Source of the DNA: Mesorhizobium loti | Lineage (GTDB): Bacteria; Pseudomonadota; Alphaproteobacteria; Rhizobiales; Rhizobiaceae | Direction of reading: 5' to 3' | Assembly (NCBI RefSeq): GCF_003148495.1 | Contig: NZ_QGGH01000003.1 | Span: 248,001-312,000, forward strand | Length of the DNA stretch: 64,000 nucleotides | In this document: one piece after another, positions 17,773 through 27,734 of the stretch | Layout: every line of letters begins with the position of its first letter | How positions within the stretch are numbered: position 1 is the stretch's first letter | The notes under the pieces: model-generated | The model's input: the letters and a program-made list of their open reading frames with translations, nothing else | The model's database searches: none | Told to the model about the DNA's origin: nothing | Position numbers and translations under genes: made by a program

Positions 17773-18786
17773 ATGAAGAAACTGTTCGTCTTGGGCGCCC
17801 TGGCGGCGATGCTCGCCTCGGGCACGGCGCTGGCCGACACCAGTGGCAAGAAGATCGCCTTCTCCAACAACTATGCCGGAAATTCCTGGCGGCAGGCGAT
17901 GCTCGACAGCTATGGCATCGTCACCAAGAAGGCGGTCGCCGACAAGATCGTCGGCGCGGCCGACATCTTCACCACCGCCGACAAGGAAGTGCCGACGCAG
18001 GCGGCGCAGGTGCAGAACCTGATCCTGCAGGGCTATGACGCGATCGTCATCAATGCCGCCTCGCCGGACGCACTCAACGGCGCCATCAAGCAGGCCTGCG
18101 ACGCCGGCATCACTGTCGTCTCCTTCGACGGCACCGTGACCGAACCCTGCGCCTACCGCGTCGTCGTCGACTTCAAGGACATGGGCAAGCAGGAAGTCGA
18201 GCAGATGGCCAAATTCCAGCCCAAGGGCGGCAATCTCCTTGAAATCCGCGGCCTTGCCGGCACCTCGATCGACGATGCCATCCATGCCGGCATCCTTGAA
18301 GGTGTGGCTGCCCATCCCGAGTTCAAGATCGTCGGCTCGGTGACCGGCGACTGGGACCAGACGACGGCGCAAAAGGCGGTGGCGACCATCCTGCCGTCGC
18401 TGCCCGACATCGTCGGCATCGTCGACCAGGGTGGTGACGGCTATGGCGCCGCACAGGCCTTCGCCGCCGCCGGCAAGCCGCGCCCGACCATCATCATGGG
18501 CAACCGCCAGGACGAGCTGCAATGGTGGAAGGAACAGAAGGACAAGGACGGCTACAAGACCTGGTCGGCCTCGATCGCGCCCGGCGTCTCGTCGCTCGCC
18601 TTCTGGGTGGCGCAGCAGGTGCTCGACGGCCGCACCGATATCCCGCACGATTTGCTGGTGCCGTATCTGGCCTTCACCCAGGACGATTTCGAGGCCGAAC
18701 TGCCGAAGATCGTCAAAGGCGGCGTTGCCAGCCACGAATACACGCAGGAAGATGCGATCGCGGCCATCAAAGCCAACATCAAGTGA
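17773..18786 (+). CDS. Sugar ABC transporter periplasmic substrate-binding protein (RbsB-like)
   Basis: The 337-residue protein begins with a Sec signal peptide ([21 protein letters not shown], about 1-21). A type I periplasmic binding protein fold follows: [15 protein letters not shown], then [29 protein letters not shown], and IVSFDGTV-like segments typical of ribose/galactose binders. The start at 17773 has GGGAGG upstream. It heads an SBP-ATPase-permease-permease cassette with the SMP-30 lactonase in front, indicating uptake of an aldose or polyol that is oxidised to a lactone. The specific ligand cannot be read from the sequence. Confidence 0.92.
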   Translation: MKKLFVLGALAAMLASGTALADTSGKKIAFSNNYAGNSWRQAMLDSYGIVTKKAVADKIVGAADIFTTADKEVPTQAAQVQNLILQGYDAIVINAASPDALNGAIKQACDAGITVVSFDGTVTEPCAYRVVVDFKDMGKQEVEQMAKFQPKGGNLLEIRGLAGTSIDDAIHAGILEGVAAHPEFKIVGSVTGDWDQTTAQKAVATILPSLPDIVGIVDQGGDGYGAAQAFAAAGKPRPTIIMGNRQDELQWWKEQKDKDGYKTWSASIAPGVSSLAFWVAQQVLDGRTDIPHDLLVPYLAFTQDDFEAELPKIVKGGVASHEYTQEDAIAAIKANIK

Positions 18787-18835
18787 ATGTCACGGCAGCG
18801 TTGCCGTCCGTATCGCCGAGCGGATATCGTTGAGC

Positions 18836-20305
18836 ATGCCTGAAGGGAACGCTGACATCATCAGACTGAACGGCGCCGAAAAGCATTTCGGCGCCGTTCG
18901 CGCACTGGGCGGCGTGGATTTTCACGTCGGATCCGGCGAGTGTGTCGGTCTCGTCGGCCACAATGGCGCCGGCAAATCGACGCTGATGCACATGGTGGCG
19001 GGCACGCTGGTGCCCGACAGCGGGCAGATCGGCGTGCATGGCGGCATCGAGGACAACTACTCGGTGTCGCGGGCACAGCAGCTCGGCATACGCTGCGTGT
19101 TCCAGGAGCTGTCGCTGTGCCCCAATCTCAGCGTCGCCGAGAACACACGCATCAACCATGCGTCGCTGCGTGGCTTCGGCTGGCGGCGCAAGGCGGCCGA
19201 TCTGATCGCCGCCAAGCTCGACGAGATCTTTCCGGGTCACAGCATCTCGGCGTCGGACATTGTCGGCGACCTGTCGATCGGCCGTCGCCAGATGGTCGAG
19301 GTGGCGCGTGCCTTCACGGTGACGCAAGACCGGCTCGACCTCGTGATCCTCGACGAGCCGACATCATCGCTCGATGCGCATACGGCGGGCCAGCTGCTGG
19401 CCTTCGTACGCCGCTTCGTTGCCGGCGGCAAAAGCTGCATCCTGATCTCGCATGTGCTGGGCGAGGTGCTGCGGAACGCCGACCGCATCGTGGTGATGCG
19501 CGACGGCAAAGTGGTTGTCGCTGACGCTGCCAGTGCCTTCGACCGCGACCGGCTGGTGACGGCGATGGGCGGAGCGGAAGCGCGCCAGAAGATCGCGGCG
19601 CAAATCGCTGCCGCCAAGCCCAGCGCCAGCCCGCTGCGGGTTCGGGCGCGACCTGCCGCGCAGAAGGACGGCACCGATCTCGTCGCCTGTGCCGGTGAGA
19701 TCATCGGCCTCGCCGGGCTGGCGGGACATGGCCAGACCGACCTGCTGCTGGCGATCTTCGCTGCGGCATCGCGCGCCCGGACCGGCATCGAGGTGACAGC
19801 GCCTGTGGCGCTGGTCGCCGGCGACCGTCAGTCGGACGGCATTTTTCCGCAATGGTCGATCGCGCAGAATATCGGCATCCGCTCGCTGGCGCGCCTGCGC
19901 AACGGGCTGTTGATCTCGCCGCAGCGCGAGGCAGAGCTTGCTGCATTTTGGCAGAAGAAGATCGGCATCCGCACGCCGGAGATGAACAACAACATCTTTT
20001 CGCTGTCGGGCGGCAACCAGCAGAAGGCGCTGTTTGCCCGCGCACTCGGCTCGGACGCACAGATCGTGCTGATGGACGATCCGATGCGCGGCGTTGATAT
20101 CGGCACCAAGCTGGAGGTCTACGACCTCGTGCGCGAAGAGGCTGCCCGCGGCCGCACCTTCCTCTGGTACACCACGGAAACCGAAGAGCTCGACAATTGC
20201 GACCACATCTATGTCTTCAAGAACGGCCGCATCGTCGCCAATCTGCGCCGCGACGAGTTGACCGAAGAGAAGATCATCCAGTCCTCTTTCGGCGACGCGG
20301 CCTGA
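18836..20305 (+). CDS. Sugar ABC transporter ATP-binding protein, two ATPase domains (RbsA/MglA-like)
   Basis: The 489-residue tandem ATPase has a complete first domain with Walker [10 protein letters not shown], signature [14 protein letters not shown] and Walker [13 protein letters not shown]. In the second domain Walker A is degenerate ([11 protein letters not shown]), but the signature [14 protein letters not shown] and [11 protein letters not shown] remain. This asymmetry is normal for carbohydrate-uptake type 2 (CUT2) ATPases. The ATG at 18836 is chosen because domain homology starts at once. Long upstream in-frame sequence overlaps the binding-protein gene in another frame and is not coding. 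It would energise the two following permeases. Confidence 0.92.
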   Translation: MPEGNADIIRLNGAEKHFGAVRALGGVDFHVGSGECVGLVGHNGAGKSTLMHMVAGTLVPDSGQIGVHGGIEDNYSVSRAQQLGIRCVFQELSLCPNLSVAENTRINHASLRGFGWRRKAADLIAAKLDEIFPGHSISASDIVGDLSIGRRQMVEVARAFTVTQDRLDLVILDEPTSSLDAHTAGQLLAFVRRFVAGGKSCILISHVLGEVLRNADRIVVMRDGKVVVADAASAFDRDRLVTAMGGAEARQKIAAQIAAAKPSASPLRVRARPAAQKDGTDLVACAGEIIGLAGLAGHGQTDLLLAIFAAASRARTGIEVTAPVALVAGDRQSDGIFPQWSIAQNIGIRSLARLRNGLLISPQREAELAAFWQKKIGIRTPEMNNNIFSLSGGNQQKALFARALGSDAQIVLMDDPMRGVDIGTKLEVYDLVREEAARGRTFLWYTTETEELDNCDHIYVFKNGRIVANLRRDELTEEKIIQSSFGDAA

Positions 20306-20306
20306 G

Positions 20307-21287
20307 ATGACGGCCGCCAGCCTCGAAACCGTTGCCAAGACTTCCGCCGAGCGTGGCGCACTGGCCCGCGCCCGCCTGTTGCGCGGGCTGCTGCCGGCGC
20401 TGTCGTTGGCGCTGGTGCTGCTCGCCATCGCCTGGCTCAACCCGCGCGCCATCAGCTATTTCGGCTTCAGCCTGATGCTCAACCTGGCGATCCCGATCGC
20501 CCTAGCGACGATCGCGCAGATGTTCGTCATATCAGGCAACGAGCTCGACCTGTCGATAGGCACTTTCGTCGGCTTCGTCGGCTGCGTCACCGCGACCTGG
20601 CTGAAGGATGCGCCGCTCATCGGCGTCGTCATCCTGCTCGGGTCGATCGGCATCTATGCGCTGCTCGGCGCGCTGATCCATCTGCGCAACCTGCCTTCCA
20701 TCGTGGTGACGCTGGGCATGAGTTTCGTCTGGCAGGGCCTCGCGATTCTCGTTTTGCCCAAACCGGGCGGCAAGGCGCCGGACTGGCTGCTTGGGCTGAT
20801 GGCGTTCAAGCCGCCTTTCGTGCCGTTCCCGATCATTGCCGCGCTGCTCATCGGCCTCATCGTTCATTTCGGCCTGATGCGCACTTCCTACGGCGTGATC
20901 CTGCGCGGCTCGGGCGGCAATCCGGCAGCACTCGGCCGCGCCGGCTGGTCGCTGCTCAAGACCAAGATCGTGCTGTTCGCGCTCGCCGGCCTGTTTGGCG
21001 TGCTGTCCGGTATGGCGCTGATCGGCATCACCACTTCGGCCGATGCCAATATCGGCAATGGCTACACGCTGCTGGCGATCGCCGGCGTCATCCTTGGCGG
21101 CGGTGAGTTCGTCGGCGGCCGGGTGTCGCCGATCGGCGCGGTGATCGGCGCGCTGACGCTGGCGCTGGCCGCCTCGCCGCTGCTCACCTTCATGCACATT
21201 CCACCCGACTGGCAGGTCGCAGCCAACGGCGCCATCTTGATCATCGTGCTGGCGGCGCGGGTGCTGATCAGCCGTAGGGAGAGGTGA
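20307..21287 (+). CDS. Sugar ABC transporter permease (RbsC-like), first of two
   Basis: The 326-residue protein has about 8-10 hydrophobic segments and the BPD_transp_2 family landmark FVISGNELDLSIGTFVGFVG (about 73-92). The late segment GYTLLAIAGVILGGGEFVGGRVSPIGAVIGA is also typical of RbsC-type permeases. It starts one base after the ATPase stop, so translation is coupled. With the next gene it likely forms a heterodimeric channel, in contrast to the RbsC homodimer of enterics. Substrate is unspecified. Confidence 0.92.
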   Translation: MTAASLETVAKTSAERGALARARLLRGLLPALSLALVLLAIAWLNPRAISYFGFSLMLNLAIPIALATIAQMFVISGNELDLSIGTFVGFVGCVTATWLKDAPLIGVVILLGSIGIYALLGALIHLRNLPSIVVTLGMSFVWQGLAILVLPKPGGKAPDWLLGLMAFKPPFVPFPIIAALLIGLIVHFGLMRTSYGVILRGSGGNPAALGRAGWSLLKTKIVLFALAGLFGVLSGMALIGITTSADANIGNGYTLLAIAGVILGGGEFVGGRVSPIGAVIGALTLALAASPLLTFMHIPPDWQVAANGAILIIVLAARVLISRRER

Positions 21288-21290
21288 GCG

Positions 21291-22238
21291 ATGACATCGG
21301 TGAAATCGCTGCTGACGAAACCCTGGATCTGGTCGTTCCTTGGTGCGCTTCTGGTGTGGCTGGCGACGATCGCCTTCACCGGCGGTTATGGCGCCGGCGG
21401 CATGGTGACCGCCGCCTTGTCGCTGGCGGTGTTCACGGTCATCGTCGGTGTCGGCCAGATGTTCGTCATCACGCTCGGACCGGGCAATGTCGACCTGTCG
21501 CTGCCGGCCAATATCGGCCTCGCCAGCGCGGTCGCCATGAAGGTGATGGACGGCAACGATTCCATGATCGCGCTTGGGCTGCTGGCGGCGCTTGCCTGCG
21601 GCGCTGCGGTCGGCGCCGTCAACTACCTGCTGATCTGGGCATTGCGCATTCCGCCGATCATCGCCACCTTGTCGGCCAGCTTCATCATCCAGTCGATCGA
21701 CATCAGCTATGGCCGCGGGCTGCAGATCAAGCCGCCGCCGGGCTTCGCCGATTTCGCCAACTGGCAGGTGCTGGGCATTCCGGTGCTGGCGATCCTCACC
21801 GTGCTGTTCACCATCGGTGCCGCCATCGCCCTGCAGCGCATGATCTATGGCCGCTCGGTGCTGGCGATCGGCCAGAACATCCGCGCCGCGTGGCTGGCCG
21901 GCGTCAATGTCGGCCGCATCCGCTTCCTCACCTACACGCTGTCGGGCGCGCTCGGCGGCATCGACGGGGCGTTGCTCGCCGGCTATTTCCGGGGCGCCAA
22001 TGTCGATATCGGCAATGAATATCTGCTGGCCTCGATCGCCGTCGTCGTCATTGGCGGCACGTCGGTGGCTGGCGGCAAGGCCAATGTCCCCGGCGTGTGG
22101 GGCGCGGCGCTGTTCCTGGTGCTGTTGTTGACCATGCTCAACACGTTTGGAGTGAGTGCCGGGGTGCGATTGCTGCTAACGGGGCTGATCATCGTTGGCG
22201 TCATTACCGCGGCGGGCGGACAGAAGGCGCTGCGCTAG
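21291..22238 (+). CDS. Sugar ABC transporter permease (RbsC-like), second of two
   Basis: The 315-residue BPD_transp_2 permease is paralogous to the preceding gene, three bases upstream. It has GQMFVITLGPGNVDLSLPAN (about 57-76) and NEYLLASIAVVVIGGTSVAGGKANVPG near residues 243-270, with about 8-10 membrane helices. Its partner-specific loop GPGNVDLSLP differs from the GNELDLSIG of the first permease, supporting a heterodimer. It ends the operon. The 148-bp gap that follows before the FadB-like gene shows no obvious terminator. Confidence 0.9.
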   Translation: MTSVKSLLTKPWIWSFLGALLVWLATIAFTGGYGAGGMVTAALSLAVFTVIVGVGQMFVITLGPGNVDLSLPANIGLASAVAMKVMDGNDSMIALGLLAALACGAAVGAVNYLLIWALRIPPIIATLSASFIIQSIDISYGRGLQIKPPPGFADFANWQVLGIPVLAILTVLFTIGAAIALQRMIYGRSVLAIGQNIRAAWLAGVNVGRIRFLTYTLSGALGGIDGALLAGYFRGANVDIGNEYLLASIAVVVIGGTSVAGGKANVPGVWGAALFLVLLLTMLNTFGVSAGVRLLLTGLIIVGVITAAGGQKALR

Positions 22239-22386
22239 CCTCCGCCTTCGTCATGCTGCCAGCGCCATACACTTTCAAGGCTTGTAATCGTTGTGCCAGG
22301 CCGGCATCCGGTTCCCATCCGCGTCATGGCGCTGTAAATCCGGTTCGCGCGGCCACGGCCGCTGAATAGTGCTGGGAGGTTTTGTT

Positions 22387-24453
22387 TTGTCCGATTTCCT
22401 CAGGGTCAACCGCGATGGCGATGTCGCCATCGTCACCATCGACAATCCGCCAGTCAACGCGCTGAGTTTTCATGTCCGCGAACCGCTGATGCAGGCGCTG
22501 GTTGAGCTGCGGGATGATGCTTCGGTCGCGGCCATCGTCATTGCTTGCGCCGGCCGGACGTTTGTCGCCGGCGCCGACATCACTGAATTCGGCAAACCGA
22601 TGCAGCAACCCGAACTGCGCGCCATCGTGGCGACGCTGGAGACCATCGCCAAGCCGACGGTTGCCGCCATCCACGGCACCGCGCTCGGCGGCGGGCTGGA
22701 ATTGGCGCTCGGTTGCCATTTCCGTGTCGCCGATGCCGGCGCCAGACTCGGCCTGCCGGAGGTGAAGCTCGGCCTGTTGCCGGGTGGCGGTGGCACAGTG
22801 CGGTTGCCGCGCCTGGTCGGCGCGCTGAAGGCCTTGAAGATGATCGTTTCCGGTGCGCCGATCGGTGCGACCGAGGCGCATGCCGCCGGTCTCGTCGATG
22901 CCGTCTTCGAAGGCGATCTGACCACGCATGCCGTGAACTTCGCCAGGGAGATAGCCCGCAAGGGTGGTCCCTTCACGCCGGTGCGCGACCGCGACGACCG
23001 GCTTAGGGAAACCGACCTCGCGGCTTTCGACGCCGAGGCCGCGGACCTCGCCAAAAAGGCGCGGGGGCTCGAGGCGCCGATCGCCTGCGCGCAGGCGGTG
23101 CGCAATGCCATCACGCTGCCCTTCGATGAGGCGCTTGTGGCGGAGCGTGCGCTGTTCGTCAAGCTCGTTGCCAGCGACCAGTCGCGGGCGCAGCGCCATC
23201 TGTTCTTCGCCGAACGTGAGGCGGCAAAGCTTCCCGGCAAGGACATCGTCAAGCGCCGGATCGCGCGTGTCGGAGTCATTGGGGCCGGCACGATGGGCGG
23301 CGGCATCGCTATGGCTTTCGCCAATGGCGGCTATCCCGTGACCTTGCTGGAAACCAGCCATGAGGCATTGCAGCGCGGACTGGCGACCATCGACAAGAAT
23401 TACTCGGTGTCCGTCACGCGCGGCTCGCTGACGGCAGATGCCAAGCGCGAGCGCCTCGCCCAGTTCGAAGGCTCCACCGACTATGCCGATCTCGCCGATT
23501 GCGACCTGATCGTCGAGGCGGTGTTCGAGGACATGGCGGTCAAGAAGGAGGTTTTTGGCAAGCTCGATGCGGTGGCCAGGCCGGGCGCGATCCTTGCCAC
23601 CAACACCTCCTATCTCGACATTAACGAAATCGCCGCCTCGGTCTCGCGGCCGCAGGATGTGCTCGGCCTGCATTTCTTCTCGCCGGCCAATGTCATGAAG
23701 CTGCTGGAGATCGTGCGGGCCGACAAGACCGCGCCCGATGCGCTGGCGACCGTCGTCGACCTGGCGCGGCGGATCGGCAAGGTGGCCGTTGTCGTCGGTG
23801 TGTGCCACGGCTTCGTCGGTAACCGCATGCTGGCGGCGCGTGGCTCGGAATCGGAAGCGCTTCTGCTGGAGGGTGCGACACCCAGCCAGATCGACCAGGC
23901 CTTCACCGATTTCGGCTGGCCGATGGGGCCGTTCCAGATGGGCGATCTCGCTGGCCTCGACATTGGCTGGCGCAACCGCAAGGCACGCGGCCAGACAGCC
24001 GTGATCGCCGACACGCTGTGCGAACAAGGACGTTTCGGCCAGAAGACCGGCCGGGGCTTCTATCTCTACGAGGCTGGCGCGCGCACGCCGGTGCCGGATC
24101 CCGAGGTTGAAGCGCTGATCCGCGACAAGGCTGCCGAGAAGGGCATCGCGCCGCGTGCGATCAGCGCGGAAGAAATCATCGAGCGCACGCTCTATCCCCT
24201 GGTCAACGAGGGCGCGAAGATCCTGGAGGAAGGCATAGCGGCCCGTGCGTCCGACATCGATGTCGTCTGGGTCAACGGCTACGGTTTTCCCATCGGCAGA
24301 GGTGGGCCGATGTTCTGGGCTGGCCTCGAAGGTCCGGCCAAGATCGTCGAGCGGCTCGATTACTGGCATCAGCGGACAGGCAGGGATGTGTTCCTCGTCG
24401 CGCCGCTACTAAAGCGGATGGCCGGGGCCGGGTCGTGGGAAGCCGGCGGTTAG
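22387..24453 (+). CDS. Enoyl-CoA hydratase/3-hydroxyacyl-CoA dehydrogenase fusion (FadB/FadJ-like)
   Basis: The 688-residue protein joins an N-terminal crotonase domain to a dehydrogenase. The crotonase oxyanion segment is AGRTFVAGADITEF, with GTALGGGLELALGCHFRVAD and the catalytic glutamate in GLPEVKLGLLPGGGG. The NAD-dependent 3-hydroxyacyl-CoA dehydrogenase follows (RVGVIGAGTMGGGIAMAF at about 290, LGLHFFSPANVMKLLEIV, CHGFVGNRM). It performs the second and third steps of beta-oxidation. A TTG start at 22387 is preferred over GTG 22369, because GGGAGG sits 7 bp before the TTG. No thiolase is adjacent, although pcaF lies 25 kb away. It is convergent with the LuxR-type gene. Confidence 0.92.
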   Translation: MSDFLRVNRDGDVAIVTIDNPPVNALSFHVREPLMQALVELRDDASVAAIVIACAGRTFVAGADITEFGKPMQQPELRAIVATLETIAKPTVAAIHGTALGGGLELALGCHFRVADAGARLGLPEVKLGLLPGGGGTVRLPRLVGALKALKMIVSGAPIGATEAHAAGLVDAVFEGDLTTHAVNFAREIARKGGPFTPVRDRDDRLRETDLAAFDAEAADLAKKARGLEAPIACAQAVRNAITLPFDEALVAERALFVKLVASDQSRAQRHLFFAEREAAKLPGKDIVKRRIARVGVIGAGTMGGGIAMAFANGGYPVTLLETSHEALQRGLATIDKNYSVSVTRGSLTADAKRERLAQFEGSTDYADLADCDLIVEAVFEDMAVKKEVFGKLDAVARPGAILATNTSYLDINEIAASVSRPQDVLGLHFFSPANVMKLLEIVRADKTAPDALATVVDLARRIGKVAVVVGVCHGFVGNRMLAARGSESEALLLEGATPSQIDQAFTDFGWPMGPFQMGDLAGLDIGWRNRKARGQTAVIADTLCEQGRFGQKTGRGFYLYEAGARTPVPDPEVEALIRDKAAEKGIAPRAISAEEIIERTLYPLVNEGAKILEEGIAARASDIDVVWVNGYGFPIGRGGPMFWAGLEGPAKIVERLDYWHQRTGRDVFLVAPLLKRMAGAGSWEAGG

Positions 24454-24458
24454 GGGAA

Positions 24459-25265
24459 TTACCGGATCCGTGCGTCGATGATCTCGACGAAGCGCGCGAA
24501 CAGACCGGCCTGCGACTTGATCTTGAGCTTGCGGTAGATGTTGCGGCGGTGAACCTTCACGGTTCCCGGCACGATGCGCATCGCCCTGGCGATCGATTCG
24601 GTGGAGTGTCCCTGCAGCACCAGATCGACGACATGCTTTTCGCGCGGCGTCAGCGACAGGCTCTTCCAGATATGGGCACGGTCGAATTCGTTGACCGGCG
24701 CTACCGTCTCGTCCTGCTTCAATTCTGCCGGTTCGTCGGTCGCCAGGGCAGGCCAGCGCAACCTGATGAAGCTGATCACCGCAGGCGCCATGTCGCGCAA
24801 CAATCTGGCATCAGCGGTGCCGAACGGGCCTGAAGCGCGCAGCCGCATCAGCGACAGCACCAGCGCATCCTTGCCCGGCAGCGGCACGAAGAAGCCGACC
24901 TCCTCGGCCAGTCTGGTCTGGCTGTAGTAGGAGCGAAAATACTCGCTGGCATAGAAGCGGTCCGGCGCCAGTTCGCGCATGCGCCAGAACCCTTCCTTGC
25001 GCTCGACCGCCGCGTGGTGAAACGGGTCAAGCAGATACGGCCCCTCCTGATAGAGCGCGACGAAGACGTGGCTTTCGGCCGGCGAAAAGGTCTCGAACAG
25101 CAGCGGCGGGCGCGAGGCGCCGCGATAGCCGAAGACCACGCAGTGATCGAAACTGACATGGAGCCGCAGCCAGTCGACCAGCGCCTTGCCGAACAGGTCG
25201 CCGCTCGTCTCCCGCGTCGCCGCGACGAGCGTGGCGAGCTGGCTGTATTCGTCGCTGCGGGACAA
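24459..25265 (-). CDS. LuxR-family transcriptional regulator
   Basis: The predicted 268-residue protein has an N-terminal sensor-like region (about 15-175) of GAF or autoinducer-domain size. The C-terminal LuxR helix-turn-helix is clear (about 200-260: SLTPREKHVVDLVLQGHS then SIARAMRIVPGTVKVHRRNI). I favour a TTG start at 25265, because AAGGGGG lies 6 bp upstream; an ATG at 25331 has no ribosome-binding site and would run through the palindrome described below. It is divergent from a polyamine-type ABC operon and is probably its regulator. The ligand is unknown. Confidence 0.85.
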   Translation of the reverse strand: MSRSDEYSQLATLVAATRETSGDLFGKALVDWLRLHVSFDHCVVFGYRGASRPPLLFETFSPAESHVFVALYQEGPYLLDPFHHAAVERKEGFWRMRELAPDRFYASEYFRSYYSQTRLAEEVGFFVPLPGKDALVLSLMRLRASGPFGTADARLLRDMAPAVISFIRLRWPALATDEPAELKQDETVAPVNEFDRAHIWKSLSLTPREKHVVDLVLQGHSTESIARAMRIVPGTVKVHRRNIYRKLKIKSQAGLFARFVEIIDARIR

Positions 25266-25297
25266 TCCATACCCCCTTAAACGAGAAAATAGATCAG

Positions 25298-25319
25298 ATA
25301 TACCACCTGCGAGGTATAT
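25298..25319. promoter_or_regulatory. 22-bp operator-like palindrome between LuxR regulator and ABC operon
   Basis: ATATACC and GGTATAT form perfect 7-bp arms around an 8-bp spacer. Nested inside is a second inverted repeat, ACCT-GCG-AGGT (25305-25315). It sits in the divergent intergenic region, about 33 bp before the regulator start and 62 bp before the ATPase start. Length and dyad resemble LuxR-type boxes. Binding by the adjacent regulator is inferred. Confidence 0.55.
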
Positions 25320-25380
25320 ACTAGCCGGCATTGGCTCTGGTAGCGTTCTGAAATTGCCCTGTCGCTGGAGCCCGCAGCCT

Positions 25381-26517
25381 TTGACCGCAGTGCCCGACAT
25401 CGAGTTTCGCGGCGTCACCAAGCGCTATGGCAGCGTGACGGCTGTGAGCAGCATCGATCTCGCCGTGCCACCTTCCGCCTTTGTTGCCTTGCTCGGTCCC
25501 TCCGGCTGCGGCAAGACCACCTGCCTGCGCATGATCGGCGGTTTCGAACAGCCGAGCGAAGGCAAGGTGTTCATTCGCGGCCAGGACATGGCCGGCACGC
25601 CGCCCTACCGGCGGCCGGTCAACATGGTGTTCCAGCAATACGCGCTGTTTCCGCATCTCGATGTCGAGGACAACGTCGCCTACGGGCTGCGCCAGGCGCG
25701 GCCAAGGCTGTCGTCACGCGAGATATCCTCAAGGGCGGGCGAGGCGCTCGAAATGGTGCGGCTCGCCGGCTATGGCCGCCGCAAGATCCACGAACTGTCA
25801 GGCGGCCAGCAGCAGCGGGTCGCGTTGGCGCGCGCGCTGGTCAACAAGCCGGCCGTGCTTTTGCTCGACGAGCCGCTGGCGGCGCTCGACAAGAAGCTGC
25901 GCACCGACATGCAGATCGAGCTCCAGAACCTGCAGCGCGAGATCGGCATCACCTTCGTGCTGGTCACCCACGACCAGGAGGAAGCGCTGTCGATGAGCGA
26001 TTTCGTCTGCGTCATGAATGGCGGCCGCATCGTCCAGCTTGGGCAGCCGAGCGAGATCTATGACGAGCCGGCCGATTTGTTCGTCGCCGACTTCGTCGGC
26101 AAGACCAATCTCTTGAGCGGCACCGTCGCCGGGCATACCGGCGATCTGGTGGAGGTAACGCTTGCCGATGGCACGGTGATTGCGGCGCGCAAGCGGACCG
26201 CCTTGCAGCAGGGCGAGGCCGTTTCAGTCAGCCTTCGCCCCGAATCGTTCAGTCTCGGCGCGCCGGAAAGTGGCCGGTTCAAGGGCATCGTCCGCAACCG
26301 GATTTTCCTGGGTTCGACAGCGGAATACGCGATCGAGGTCCAGGGTATCGGAACGCTGCTCGCCAAGGCCGACCATCTGATCGGCCACGGCAATCTCTTC
26401 AAGCCGGGTGAACCCGTCGCCATCGGCTTTGCCTCCGGAACGCCGCTGGCGTTTCCGGACACCAAGAACAACGGGACCAACCAGAGGGTAGATAAACATG
26501 TCGAAATCATATCGTGA
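25381..26517 (+). CDS. Polyamine-type ABC transporter ATP-binding protein (PotA-like)
   Basis: The 378-residue ATPase has Walker A GPSGCGKTT, the Q-loop FQQYALFPHLDV, signature LSGGQQQRVALARAL, Walker B VLLLDEPLAALD and the H-loop VTHDQEEAL. A C-terminal TOBE domain (about 275-365) is typical of spermidine/putrescine and iron/thiamine importers. A TTG at 25381 is preceded by GGAG at 10 bp; GTG 25390 is an alternative. The frame overlaps the binding-protein gene by 20 bp. Being first in the operon and divergent from the LuxR-type regulator, it is probably under that regulator's control. Confidence 0.88.
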   Translation: MTAVPDIEFRGVTKRYGSVTAVSSIDLAVPPSAFVALLGPSGCGKTTCLRMIGGFEQPSEGKVFIRGQDMAGTPPYRRPVNMVFQQYALFPHLDVEDNVAYGLRQARPRLSSREISSRAGEALEMVRLAGYGRRKIHELSGGQQQRVALARALVNKPAVLLLDEPLAALDKKLRTDMQIELQNLQREIGITFVLVTHDQEEALSMSDFVCVMNGGRIVQLGQPSEIYDEPADLFVADFVGKTNLLSGTVAGHTGDLVEVTLADGTVIAARKRTALQQGEAVSVSLRPESFSLGAPESGRFKGIVRNRIFLGSTAEYAIEVQGIGTLLAKADHLIGHGNLFKPGEPVAIGFASGTPLAFPDTKNNGTNQRVDKHVEIIS

Positions 26518-27661
26518 CGGACTGCCGATAAGCCCCGAGAATTTCGTCGACCAGTTGATGCGCCTCAAGCGCGGCTCGATCGGCCGCCGCGATTTCCTTG
26601 GCCTCACCGGCCTTGGCATTGCGACGGCGGTGATGGCGCGCGAGATCGGCATCATGCCGACACCGGCCTTCGCCGCGGAAAGCCTTGGCGACCGCATGTC
26701 GATCGCCACCTGGCCGAACTATCATGACCCGGCGACCTTCGAGAATTTCAAAAAGGACACCGGCGTTGCCGTCGAGGTCAACGTGTTCGGCTCCAATGAG
26801 GAGATGCTGGCCAAGCTGCAGGCCGGCGCCTCGGGCTGGAGCCTTTTCGTGCCGACCAACTACACGATCTCGACCTACAAGAAGCTCGGCATCATCGAGC
26901 CGCTGGAGATGGCGAAGCTGCCGAACTTCGACGGCTCGCAGGAGGATCCACGCTTCACTGGGGAAGGCACGATCGATGCGGTGACCTATGCGGTACCGAA
27001 GAACTGGGGCACCACCGGCTTTGCCGTCAACACCAAGAAGCTGACCAAGCCGATGACGAGCTGGAAGGAATTCTGGGACACCGCCATGGCCGAAGGCGAC
27101 AGCCGCACCATGGTGCATGACTACCAGCTGACCACGATCGGCAATGCGCTGAAATATTACGGCTACTCGTTCAACTCGCTCAAGCAGGACGAACTCGCCA
27201 AGGCGGAGGAACTGCTGCTGAAGGTCAAGCCGCATCTGTTCGCGGTCTCATCCGACTACCAGCCTGGGATGCGCGCGGGTGACGCCTGGATGACCATGTG
27301 CTGGACGAACGACGGCGCCCAGCTGCATCGTGACATTCCCGAGATCGCCTATGTGCTGGGCAAGGAAGGCGGCGAGATCTGGACCGATTTCTACGCCATT
27401 CCGAAGGATGCGCCGAACAAGCCCGCAGGTTACGCTCTGCTCAACTATCTGATGAACCCGCAGGTGGCGGTGAAGGAGCACCTGGCCAATGGTGCGCCCT
27501 CGACCGATGCGCGAGTCAACAAGCTGCTGCCGAAGGAGGTGCTCGACAATCCGATCCTCTATCCGGCGGCGGACCTGTTGACGCCGCTGGAATTCGGCGC
27601 GGCGGCAACGCTGACCGACCCCGGCCGTGCCGAATTGATGGCGCGCTTCAAGTCGGCCTGA
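26498..27661 (+). CDS. Extracellular solute-binding protein (PotD-like), Tat-exported
   Basis: The 387-residue protein has a long N-region with a twin-arginine motif GSIGRRDFLGLTG (about 27-39). An Ala-rich hydrophobic stretch ends near AFAAES. The mature part fits family 1 / PotD-type binding proteins (SIATWPNYHDPATFENFKKD, GSNEEMLAKLQAG, and VPKNWGTTGFAVNTKK). Polyamine or related amine ligands are typical of the family. It overlaps the ATPase gene by 20 bp and is followed by a 9-bp stem hairpin before the permeases. Confidence 0.9.
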   Translation: MSKSYRDGLPISPENFVDQLMRLKRGSIGRRDFLGLTGLGIATAVMAREIGIMPTPAFAAESLGDRMSIATWPNYHDPATFENFKKDTGVAVEVNVFGSNEEMLAKLQAGASGWSLFVPTNYTISTYKKLGIIEPLEMAKLPNFDGSQEDPRFTGEGTIDAVTYAVPKNWGTTGFAVNTKKLTKPMTSWKEFWDTAMAEGDSRTMVHDYQLTTIGNALKYYGYSFNSLKQDELAKAEELLLKVKPHLFAVSSDYQPGMRAGDAWMTMCWTNDGAQLHRDIPEIAYVLGKEGGEIWTDFYAIPKDAPNKPAGYALLNYLMNPQVAVKEHLANGAPSTDARVNKLLPKEVLDNPILYPAADLLTPLEFGAAATLTDPGRAELMARFKSA

Positions 27662-27694
27662 GCAGCTGGCCTCAATTCGACTCAGACAAACTTG

Positions 27695-27717
27695 ACCGGC
27701 GGGTCATGCCCGCCGGT
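27695..27717 (+). terminator. Intra-operon hairpin after the solute-binding protein gene
   Basis: ACCGGCGGG and CCCGCCGGT form a perfect 9-bp GC-rich stem with a TCATG loop, without a U-tract, 33 bp after the SBP stop and 17 bp before the permease start. It likely stabilises the upstream mRNA or partially terminates transcription, giving more binding protein than permease. Confidence 0.55.
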
Positions 27718-27734
27718 ACCGGGGCAATCTCTCC

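Noticed and set aside
18431..18835. Upstream extension of the sugar ABC ATPase
   Set aside because: It overlaps the end of the binding-protein gene in another frame, and the ATPase domain begins immediately after ATG 18836.
22324..24369. 681-codon frame on the minus strand
   Set aside because: Antisense to the FadB-like gene with full domain motifs; the predicted protein is His/Arg/Asp-rich without recognisable fold.
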